In this document: piece after piece, positions 33,473-39,924 of the stretch
Layout of the letters: each line of letters starts with the position of its first letter
How positions within the stretch are numbered: position 1 is the stretch's first letter
DNA from: Holophagae bacterium
GTDB taxonomy: Bacteria; Acidobacteriota; Thermoanaerobaculia; Thermoanaerobaculales; Sulfomarinibacteraceae
DNA: 40,696 nucleotides
Reading direction: 5' to 3'
NCBI GenBank assembly: GCA_030618605.1
Contig: JAUXDC010000003.1
Location: 1-40,696 of the forward strand
The notes under the pieces: model-generated
The model's input: only the letters and a program-made list of their open reading frames with translations
Databases searched by the model: none
What the model was told of the DNA's origin: nothing
Translations under genes and position numbers: made by a program

Positions 33473-34666
33473 ATGATCTCTCGGCACCTGGAACAAGAGC
33501 TTCACGCTTCAATGAAAACGATGCCGGTTGTGACGTTGATCGGCCCGCGTCAATCCGGGAAAACTACCCTTGTACGATCTGTGCTTCCGAAAGCCCGGTA
33601 CGTCAACCTCGAACGGCCAGACCTTCGGCAGCGAATCGCAGCCGATCCTGCCGGTTTCCTGGCGGAGCTCGACGGTCAGGTGATTCTGGATGAGGTGCAA
33701 CGTCTGCCAGAGTTGTTATCGTGGATTCAGGTCGCAGTCGATGAAGATCCTACTCCCGGCCAATTCGTGCTCACCGGATCACACAACCTCCTGCTGATGG
33801 ATTCGGTTGCCCAGACCCTTGCGGGGCGCACACGTCTTTTGACCTTGCTTCCCCTGTCGGTGGCAGAGGTTCTCGGACGCTCGCCACTGGAACCCGAAAA
33901 ATTGGGCCAAGCCGGCATGGCCGAGGCGCCGGTATGCCGGGATCTCTGGCCGTTGGTGTTCAGAGGAATGTACCCGCGCCTTCACGGCCGCGACCTCGAT
34001 CCGACGAGGTGGCTCGCCGACTACCGGCGCACCTACGTAGAACGAGACCTTCGAGAGGTGCTGCGAGTAATGGATCTTGAGGCATTCGACCGCTTTCTTC
34101 GGCTCGTGGCCGCCAGGACTGCCTGCGAGCTCAATCTATCGGCGCTTGCCGGTGATGCGGGTATCAGTCAGCCCACGGCTCGGCAATGGTTGGGCGCCCT
34201 CGAGGTGGGATTCATCACAACCCGGACCCCAATGCACGCGGCCAACTATCGCAAACGCCTGCGACGCCGGCCAAAAATGCACATGCTTGACAGCGGCCTG
34301 ACTTGCCACCTGCTCGGTATCTCTACGCCAGAGATGCTCCGTTCACACCCACTCCGCGGCGCAATCTTTGAGTCATTCATTGTTGCTGAACTGATGAAGG
34401 CGTTCACCAATCGCGGTCTTGAGCCACCAATTTTTACGTGGCGCGATTCTCGTGGTCGAGAGATCGACATCATTCTTGACATGGGTTCCGAACTGTTACC
34501 TATTGAGGTGAAGTCGGGTCGTACGGTTGCATCGGACGCGACGCGGACCCTTCGTTGGTGGCTCCAGTTGCCAGGTAATCACTCTGAAAGTGGGGTGCTG
34601 GTCCATGGGGGCCAGGAATGTTACGGTCAAAATGCTATTCAGATCCGGCCTTGGTGGATCCGTTAA
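33473..34666 (+). CDS. DUF4143-family AAA-type ATPase
   Basis: Protein of 397 residues of the common ATP-binding/DUF4143 family found in many bacterial accessory regions. Walker A is LIGPRQSGKTTL (22-33) and the Walker B strand is GQVILDEVQRLPEL. A sensor-like FVLTGSHNLLLM follows. The C-terminal DUF4143 half has a winged-helix-like portion (DAGISQPTARQWLGALEVG) and an endonuclease-like fold stretch GREIDIILDMGSELLPIEVK resembling the PD-(D/E)XK core. The cellular role of the family is not settled. It shows leaderless expression signals. Confidence 0.9.
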   Translation: MISRHLEQELHASMKTMPVVTLIGPRQSGKTTLVRSVLPKARYVNLERPDLRQRIAADPAGFLAELDGQVILDEVQRLPELLSWIQVAVDEDPTPGQFVLTGSHNLLLMDSVAQTLAGRTRLLTLLPLSVAEVLGRSPLEPEKLGQAGMAEAPVCRDLWPLVFRGMYPRLHGRDLDPTRWLADYRRTYVERDLREVLRVMDLEAFDRFLRLVAARTACELNLSALAGDAGISQPTARQWLGALEVGFITTRTPMHAANYRKRLRRRPKMHMLDSGLTCHLLGISTPEMLRSHPLRGAIFESFIVAELMKAFTNRGLEPPIFTWRDSRGREIDIILDMGSELLPIEVKSGRTVASDATRTLRWWLQLPGNHSESGVLVHGGQECYGQNAIQIRPWWIR

Positions 34667-34692
34667 CCTCCTCCACGACAGTGCGGCCGCCG

Positions 34693-35181
34693 TCACGACT
34701 TGGATTCCGGCATCCGAATTTCAACCTCTCGTCTATCCGACACGAAGAGCACCCGAAGGCGACCCCCCAATGCCTTGACATGGGCTCTGAGCGTGGAGAG
34801 CCGCACATCCCCTCGCCGCTCAAGTTTGGAGAGATCCGACTGGGACATCCGGCGTCGACCGGCCAGTTGCACCTGTGTGAGACCGAGCTCAACCCGTAAC
34901 GCAGCAAGGCCAACCGAGGGTCTTTGTCTCCAGCTTCCTTCGGCCCGAGCCCGGCAACGGTCGATCCAGGAGCGCCAGAGGGGCGAAGTCCCGTACAACG
35001 GATGCGCATCGAGCAGGTGCATGACTCTCTCGGCGAACTCACCGTTGGGATCGTGGGCGATTGCAGCGGCGATCGGGCGCCAGTCATGCAAATCGCCACG
35101 CTCGAGAATGTCGATGACAGCGGCTGACGGCATTCCCTCCGCCGGGACGCCATGCCGAACCGACAGGTGACGATGGATCAT
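34693..35181 (-). CDS. XRE-family HTH protein, probable antitoxin
   Basis: Protein of 162 residues from ATG 35181, overlapping the stop of the nucleotidyltransferase gene (ATGA). The C-terminal part carries an XRE-type helix-turn-helix, LRVELGLTQVQLAGRRRMSQ then SDLSKLERRGDVRLSTLRAH (about 95-134), followed by a short strand RLRVLFV. The N-terminal 90 residues are helical and could contact the toxin. The coupling and the palindrome over the operon promoter suggest an autoregulating antitoxin. The order toxin-then-antitoxin is the reverse of the AbiE layout. Confidence 0.75.
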   Translation of the reverse strand: MIHRHLSVRHGVPAEGMPSAAVIDILERGDLHDWRPIAAAIAHDPNGEFAERVMHLLDAHPLYGTSPLWRSWIDRCRARAEGSWRQRPSVGLAALRVELGLTQVQLAGRRRMSQSDLSKLERRGDVRLSTLRAHVKALGGRLRVLFVSDRREVEIRMPESKS

Positions 35182-35867
35182 GGTGACCCTCCGACGACTA
35201 GATCGAGCACCTTGACCGCGACCCTGCGGCACAGGTCGGCCACAGCATCCCAGTCCTGCCAGCGATTGTCGAGCTTGCGATAGGCCCCGAGATCGATTCC
35301 CGAAAGATCAAACGGACGCGGCTCAGCGAGTTGCTTGGCGACTTGGGTCGCGATGCGGCGGCCTTCAGGCCCAACCTGATCCTCGTAGTAATCATCCATG
35401 GCGCCGACAACTACGGCGGCCTGGACTTCACCCAAACGTTTGGCAAGCGCTGCGAAGTCGATATAGTCACGGGTCGCATTTCGCATCAGGCAGAGCCATG
35501 CCTTGATCCTCGCGATCTCTGCCAAAGTGGGAATCCGCATCATACGTGCCCCAACGGCGATTTCCTCAACTTCGAGGGGCCGTGTACGGATCAGATTCCG
35601 AATTCCTGTTTCGATGCCGTCCAAACTCCCCAAGATGAGAACCGGGCGTTTGACTCTTGAGGTGACCCAACCATCGGTCTCCTCAAGCGCTGAGAGAACT
35701 TCGTCGAACCTGCTACAAAGATCCACCAATACATGGTCGTCATCAAACGACACCCGATGACCTGCGTGGAAGGCCGCCGCAGAGCCACCCACGAGCACGG
35801 CATCAGGCACCAATTCCTGAAGGTGCGCAGCGGCTTCAAAAACGACGTTGAGATCGGGGTCGTGCAT
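35178..35867 (-). CDS. AbiEii-like nucleotidyltransferase, probable toxin
   Basis: Protein of 229 residues with the minimal nucleotidyltransferase core: VLVGGSAAAFHAGHRVSFDD followed by DHVLVDL, giving a G-G-S helix and an acidic pair, and the family segment IPTLAEIARIKAWLCLMRN followed by RDYIDFAALAKRLG. AbiEii/MenT-type toxins use this fold to modify tRNA or other targets. It is the first gene of a two-gene unit with the XRE gene. The ATG lies 10 nt from the -10 box with no ribosome-binding site, indicating a leaderless mRNA. Toxicity is inferred. Confidence 0.72.
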   Translation of the reverse strand: MHDPDLNVVFEAAAHLQELVPDAVLVGGSAAAFHAGHRVSFDDDHVLVDLCSRFDEVLSALEETDGWVTSRVKRPVLILGSLDGIETGIRNLIRTRPLEVEEIAVGARMMRIPTLAEIARIKAWLCLMRNATRDYIDFAALAKRLGEVQAAVVVGAMDDYYEDQVGPEGRRIATQVAKQLAEPRPFDLSGIDLGAYRKLDNRWQDWDAVADLCRRVAVKVLDLVVGGSP

Positions 35868-35872
35868 CTAAT

Positions 35873-35904
35873 AGTGAGTATAGTCACTTAATTGGAAAAG
35901 TAAA
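35873..35904 (-). promoter_or_regulatory. Promoter with overlapping palindromic operator
   Basis: On the minus strand TTTACT (35899-35904), a 16-bp spacer and TATACT (35877-35882) form a promoter. The -10 box sits inside a perfect inverted repeat AGTGA-N6-TCACT (35873-35888). The start codon at 35867 is 9 bp beyond the -10, so the transcript is leaderless or nearly so. The XRE protein encoded in the same operon is the likely ligand of the palindrome. Confidence 0.65.
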
Positions 35905-35919
35905 CCGTTGACATTCCCT

Positions 35920-36000
35920 TCTCTGTAGGGCACACGGCGGACGGCTCGCTGCTCACGGACGCCGTCGCGGTACCGGCCCCGGATCTCGGAATGAAGAATC
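35920..36000. repeat. Possible diverged fragment of the GTAGGGCA element
   Basis: GTAGGGCACACGGCGGACGG here resembles GTAGGGCATTAACGGCGGAT at the left end of copy A. It is followed by a hairpin ACGGC/GCCGT extended by GCG/CGC and then GTACCGGCCCCGGA. The internal core of copies A and B is absent, so relationship is tentative. The rest of 35868-36117 shows no gene. Confidence 0.3.
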
Positions 36001-36117
36001 CCAAGCGCCCAAACCGCCTCAAATCCCGTACGTCTCGTCGTGAGGGCCTCGCTCACCCTTCTTCCGACAAAAACGACAGTGATGATGAAGTTCTTCTTGA
36101 CCGGACAGGAACAAGAG

Positions 36118-36801
36118 TCAATCTATCGGTGACAGTTCAGACGGATCGCAAAATGCCTCGAGTTCCGCCAAGCCGTCGATGACTTCGTCATGGGGCAGGT
36201 TTCCCTTTTCCAAATCTGCGGCGGGAAGTGTGAGGAGTCGGCGATAGAACGCCTTCCCTTCGTCAATCACGTCATTTCCGGCAAGGTCTCGTTCGATCAA
36301 TTCAAACAGAGCATTCTCGGCGTCACCGAATCGACCCGTTGCGGCCCGGTAGCGAAACAGTCTGAGCACGGTTTCCCCAGGCAGGTCGATGGTTTTGAGT
36401 TCAGCGATCAGTTCCTCGGCTCGGCTTTCGGCCTCCGCCAAAGCCTCGTGCCGAAAGAGCGAAAACGCTTCAAGGTACAAGGTCAGGGCGGTCACCCGAG
36501 CTCTGAAGGCTGTGTCTGCCTTGTCATCAGCGTCGGCAAGCCGGGCTCGGACGAATGAGCACTCGGCGATTGCCAGAATTCGGGCAGGATCTGGATCAGC
36601 ATATGAGTTGAGGATCGTCAGTATTGCCGGGAGGGGCAACGAGTCCAGAACATCGAAGCTCAACCCGGTCAAATCTTTGAGAGCTTCCTCCAACTCGTGA
36701 TGAACGACGGCCGGGTTCTCCGTTTTGACCCGCGCCATCACTCGCCTGAGTGCCTGGGCCAGCTGTTCGATCATTCGCAGGATGTAGTCCTGTTTGAGCA
36801 T
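36118..36801 (-). CDS. DUF6483-like helical protein
   Basis: Cytoplasmic, nearly all-helical protein of 227 residues starting MLKQDYILRMIEQLAQALRR, a beginning typical of the DUF6483 group. TPR-like helices follow (ALTLYLEAFSLFRHEALAEA, RLFRYRAATGRFGDAENALF). There is no signal peptide and no catalytic motif. It stands alone downstream of the tRNA-Glu gene with its own start; no clear ribosome-binding site is visible. Function is unknown for the family. Confidence 0.72.
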   Translation of the reverse strand: MLKQDYILRMIEQLAQALRRVMARVKTENPAVVHHELEEALKDLTGLSFDVLDSLPLPAILTILNSYADPDPARILAIAECSFVRARLADADDKADTAFRARVTALTLYLEAFSLFRHEALAEAESRAEELIAELKTIDLPGETVLRLFRYRAATGRFGDAENALFELIERDLAGNDVIDEGKAFYRRLLTLPAADLEKGNLPHDEVIDGLAELEAFCDPSELSPID

Positions 36802-36944
36802 CAGGCCGATGGTATCGCACCCGGCGTTCGGTCATGCCATGAGACAGCAAATATGTGATCAATGTTTGGGAAAAATCATTATCGCCTCTTTCTCCTGAAC
36901 CTGCCACTGCCTACTGCCGTGAGACCACGAAAAAACTCAGCATC

Positions 36945-36971
36945 AAAAAAAGCCCCAGAAACTCCGGGGCT
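36945..36971 (-). terminator. Rho-independent terminator after tRNA-Glu
   Basis: On the minus strand AGCCCC (36966-36971) pairs with GGGGCT (36951-36956) and is followed by a run of T residues (36945-36950). It lies 27 bp downstream of the 3' end of tRNA-Glu. Confidence 0.8.
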
Positions 36972-36997
36972 CAATCGCCTTAAGGGCGAAATTTTGA

Positions 36998-37074
36998 TGG
37001 TGACCCCAACGGGATTCGAACCCGTGTTGCCGGCGTGAAAGGCCGGTGTCCTGACCGGACTAGACGATAGGGTC
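36998..37074 (-). tRNA. tRNA-Glu (TTC)
   Basis: A complete cloverleaf of 77 nt including the encoded CCA. Acceptor GACCCTA pairs with TGGGGTC, the anticodon arm CCGGCCTTTCACGCCGG presents TTC, and the T arm is ACGGGTTCGAATCCCGT. Together with tRNA-Lys upstream it forms a small tRNA cluster on the minus strand, ended by the terminator at 36945-36971. Confidence 0.97.
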
Positions 37075-37165
37075 GTATTGTTTCCTTCCATCGGCGGCAT
37101 CAGCCGACGGTTGGGAATTCTACCCTAAAATCTCGTTCAAGGGTAGTTCGTTCCAAAAAAGTGAG

Positions 37166-37241
37166 TGGTGAGCCGTGCTGGATTTGAACCAGCGACCTGC
37201 GGATTAAAAGTCCGATGCTCTACCAACTGAGCTAACGGCCC
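37166..37241 (-). tRNA. tRNA-Lys (TTT)
   Basis: A complete cloverleaf of 76 nt with encoded CCA. Acceptor GGGCCGT pairs with ACGGCTC (one G-U pair), the D arm is GCTCAGTTGGTAGAGC, the anticodon loop CTTTTAA gives TTT, and the T arm is CTGGTTCAAATCCAG. It lies 38 bp downstream of the purA stop and may be transcribed with it. Confidence 0.97.
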
Positions 37242-37279
37242 ACACCGGTCGGCAAAAATACCGAAAAAGGAGCTCAGGG

Positions 37280-38614
37280 TCAAGCCTCTGACAGAATCTC
37301 CGAGATCCTGCGGGCCATCGGAGACCTGCCCCGCGCCATGGTCTCCTCGCGCCGCGGCCCGGTTGACACCAAAGCGATCGGCACACCCAGGCGATCCTCG
37401 AGGAATTTGAGATAGGCCCGTGCGCCTTCGGGGAGGGCTTCCTCGGAGACCAAACCCTCCGTTGCACCTTCCCAACCGGGAATATCGACATAGCGCGGCG
37501 TTATCTCAGCCAACAGTTCGGCGTCGGCCGGTATGGTCTCTACCAGCTCTCCACCAGGCCCTTCGTAGGCCACACAGACCTTGAGTGTCTTCAGCCCATC
37601 GAGCACGTCGATCTTGGTCAAGGCAAGGGCATCGATTCCCGCCGTCTCCACCGCATGACGAGCTGCGACCACATCGAACCATCCGCACCGCCTTGGGCGT
37701 CCTGTCGTCGTACCGTACTCGGCGCCACGGTCCCGGAGACCGTCACCGTCCGGCCCGAAGTCCTCGGTCGGAAAGGGACCACTCCCCACCCTTGTAGCAT
37801 AGGCCTTCATGACACCGAGAACCGGCCCAAGGTACCCGGGGCCGACGCCACAGCTTGCGGCAGCAAAGCCCGGCAGGCAGGACGACGAAGTGACAAATGG
37901 GTACGTCCCCCAATTAATGTCCAGCAAAACGCCCTGTGCTCCTTCAAATAAAACCGAATCACCACCGTCAACGTGGCGTCGGATCTCAGGGCCGACCTCT
38001 CGAATAAGTGGCGCGAGACGTTGTGCTGCGGCCATGACTTCATCAACCGCAGCGTCAAGTTCGACGGGCTCGACACCATAAAGAGTAACCAACTCTTCGT
38101 TGTGCTGCTCCATCAAGCGCCGAGCCGATTCTTTGAGCTTTGCGGGTGACGCCAGAGTCCAGGCCCGAAGACAGCGCCGCTGAGCGATGTCCTGATAGGC
38201 GGGCCCAATGCCGCGTCCGGTTGTGCCGATCTTGCTTTCGCCCCGACGCCCCTCACGAGCCAAATCCAGGGCTCTATGAGTCGGCAGGAGGATTGCAGCT
38301 CGCGGTGAAAGGCTGAGTCGCTCCTCCACCTCGATACCCTCGTCCCTCAGCCGATCGATCTCGGTCAGTAATGCGGTCGGATCAACGACCAATCCAGCGC
38401 CCATGTAACAACGAGTTTCTGGATGAATGATCCCCGAAGGCACCAGGTGCAGCGCAAACTTTCGCTCCCCAACTCGGACGGTATGGCCGGCATTGTGGCC
38501 GCCGTTGTATCGAACGACAGCCGGGAAAGCCCTGGACAGAAGGTCCACGACCTTGCCCTTGCCCTCATCACCCCACTGACCGCCAATGACCATCATCGAT
38601 CTCTGATCACCCAC
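37280..38614 (-). CDS. purA: Adenylosuccinate synthetase
   Basis: GTP-dependent enzyme of 444 residues converting IMP and aspartate to adenylosuccinate. Signatures: the P-loop GGQWGDEGKGKVVDLL, NGGHNAGHTVRVG, GTTGRGIGPAYQD, the QGVLLDINWGTYPFVTSS block and the C-terminal GVPIALVSTGPRREET. GTG 38614 is chosen as start because GGAGG lies about 8 bp upstream; ATG at 38596 would leave too long a spacer. Length is near the usual 430. Followed by two tRNA genes on the same strand. Confidence 0.97.
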   Translation of the reverse strand: MGDQRSMMVIGGQWGDEGKGKVVDLLSRAFPAVVRYNGGHNAGHTVRVGERKFALHLVPSGIIHPETRCYMGAGLVVDPTALLTEIDRLRDEGIEVEERLSLSPRAAILLPTHRALDLAREGRRGESKIGTTGRGIGPAYQDIAQRRCLRAWTLASPAKLKESARRLMEQHNEELVTLYGVEPVELDAAVDEVMAAAQRLAPLIREVGPEIRRHVDGGDSVLFEGAQGVLLDINWGTYPFVTSSSCLPGFAAASCGVGPGYLGPVLGVMKAYATRVGSGPFPTEDFGPDGDGLRDRGAEYGTTTGRPRRCGWFDVVAARHAVETAGIDALALTKIDVLDGLKTLKVCVAYEGPGGELVETIPADAELLAEITPRYVDIPGWEGATEGLVSEEALPEGARAYLKFLEDRLGVPIALVSTGPRREETMARGRSPMARRISEILSEA

Positions 38615-38740
38615 ACCTACCTCCGGCTCCTGGAGCTCGTCTCCAGCATTGGATCATACAAGAAAACCGCCAACTATGATCATCGTTCACAGCACAACTC
38701 ACCTCTCGAAAGCTTCAACGGAATGGGGGAACACGAATTC

Positions 38741-38945
38741 AACGCAGAGGCGCAGAGACGCAGAGAAGAACTAGCCACAAAAAGACACCAAAAACTCAGA
38801 AGGACAAAAGGTTGAAGACGTCAACATAATTGAAAGGGCAGCCTCATGCGGCTGCCCTTCTCACGGATCATTTACCCAGTCTGAGGCCAGATCTCTGGAT
38901 CCTGCGACTCTAATCCCTCTGCGTCTCTGCGTCTTTTCCCTTCGA
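38741..38945. repeat. Inverted pair of CAGAGACG repeats around a hairpin
   Basis: In the 334-bp gap between the sigma factor gene and purA, ACGCAGAGGCGCAGAGACGC (38742 on) faces its inverse complement CCCTCTGCGTCTCTGCGTCT (38915 on). CCACAAAAAGACACC and further purine-rich variants follow the left arm. The pair encloses the hairpin at 38834-38859. No coding region is supported. Confidence 0.65.
38834..38859 (-). terminator. Hairpin, probable weak terminator of the sigma-factor gene
   Basis: A perfect 10-bp stem AAGGGCAGCC/GGCTGCCCTT with a 6-nt loop. On the minus strand the stem runs into TTTCAATT, so it could end transcription of the sigma factor gene located 90 bp upstream. The T tract is short. 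Confidence 0.5.
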
Positions 38946-38948
38946 ATC

Positions 38949-39599
38949 TTATGAAACCAGAGCAACTTCCGTGCCGGTCCCAAAATATTCGCTGACGTCG
39001 ATCTCGCCGTCACGGAGCTTTTCAGGCGCCTGGCTGAGATAGTTGTAGCGTTTGCCAAAGCTCAAAAGGGCTCTCTCCATCATCCGACGTCCTCGATAGA
39101 GACGAGACATGACAGTTCCGACGGGCACCTCGAGAATCTCTGCGATTTCCTTGTAGGCGAATCCCTCGAGATCTGCCAACAAAACGACCATCTTGTAGTC
39201 GTAGGGAAGCGAAACCAGGGTATCCCGGACTTCGTGGTCGACTTCGTCGAAGAGGAAACCCTCCTCGGGGTTGGCATTAAGCACTGTGCCTCTTTCCATC
39301 AGCGTCTCTTCAAGACCCTCACGCACATCGTCAAAATCCACCTTGGTCGGCTGGAGCTTGCGCTTCCGATAGGTGTTGATGAAGGTGTTTTTCATGATTT
39401 TGAACAACCAGGCCTTGAGGTTCGTGCCCTCGGCAAAACGCCCATAGTACTTATAGGCCTTGAGAAAGGTCTCCTGAATCAGGTCCTCTGCGTCTTCAGC
39501 CGAACGAGTCATGCGCAAGGCGCTCTTGTAGAGCTGGTCCCTGAAGGGCAGTTCTCCAGTGCTGAAATCCCACTGCGTCGGTTCGGTCGTGGTTGCCAT
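38949..39599 (-). CDS. ECF-type RNA polymerase sigma factor
   Basis: Sigma-70-family factor of 216 residues. Region 2: [20 protein letters not shown] and [17 protein letters not shown], then [20 protein letters not shown]. Region 4: [20 protein letters not shown] and [20 protein letters not shown]. An acidic linker separates the two. ATG 39599 follows GGAGAGAG; an earlier TTG overlaps that site. The C-terminal 35 residues beyond region 4 are unusual for short ECF factors. No anti-sigma gene is adjacent. A strong vegetative promoter precedes it, so it seems to be expressed by the housekeeping sigma factor. Confidence 0.93.
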   Translation of the reverse strand: MATTTEPTQWDFSTGELPFRDQLYKSALRMTRSAEDAEDLIQETFLKAYKYYGRFAEGTNLKAWLFKIMKNTFINTYRKRKLQPTKVDFDDVREGLEETLMERGTVLNANPEEGFLFDEVDHEVRDTLVSLPYDYKMVVLLADLEGFAYKEIAEILEVPVGTVMSRLYRGRRMMERALLSFGKRYNYLSQAPEKLRDGEIDVSEYFGTGTEVALVS

Positions 39600-39620
39600 A
39601 TCTCTCTCCAATGCCCGGCA

Positions 39621-39649
39621 ATGCTACAAAATTGAAACGCTACTGTCAA
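39621..39649 (-). promoter_or_regulatory. Sigma-70 promoter of the sigma-factor gene
   Basis: On the minus strand TTGACA (39644-39649) is a perfect -35 box, with a 17-bp spacer and TAGCAT (39621-39626) as the -10 box. Transcription should begin near 39614, giving a leader of about 15 nt that contains the ribosome-binding site. Confidence 0.8.
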
Positions 39650-39711
39650 GGAAATTTCTCAAAGAGATTTTTTGGGGCGCGTGATTCAATAATGAAACAC
39701 TGAATAATAAA

Positions 39712-39873
39712 ACCTAACCTGAGCGATTCTGGCGGATGAGATGCGTCAAGTCCTTGAGGCTCTGGTGCTTGAAAAAAACGTAGGCATACCTGTTTGTCTG
39801 TCGAGGCTTTTTGAAAGTGCCCAGGGCCCAAGGACTTGATGCAGGTCGCCGATGAGAATCGCTCAGTTTAGGT
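39712..39873. repeat. 162-bp near-palindromic element
   Basis: ACCTAACCTGAGCGATTC (39712-39729) is matched by its inverse complement at 39856-39873 with one mismatch. A second helix TGCGTCAAGTCCTTG/CAAGGACTTGATGCA (39742-39756, 39829-39843) has only one G-U pair, and further pairing continues inward to AAAAA/TTTTT. It lies between the sigma factor promoter and the secF terminator and has no coding signature. It could be a MITE-like element or a long hairpin RNA. Confidence 0.7.
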
Positions 39874-39877
39874 AGAA

Positions 39878-39903
39878 ATAAAAACCCCGGGCGAACCCGG
39901 GGT
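39878..39903 (-). terminator. Rho-independent terminator of secF
   Basis: On the minus strand ACCCCGGG-TTCG-CCCGGGGT (39884-39903) is followed by TTTTTATT. It has a tight tetraloop and a strong T tract, starting 21 bp after the secF stop codon. Confidence 0.93.
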
Positions 39904-39924
39904 AAGAACTCAAAAAGTTGGGTG

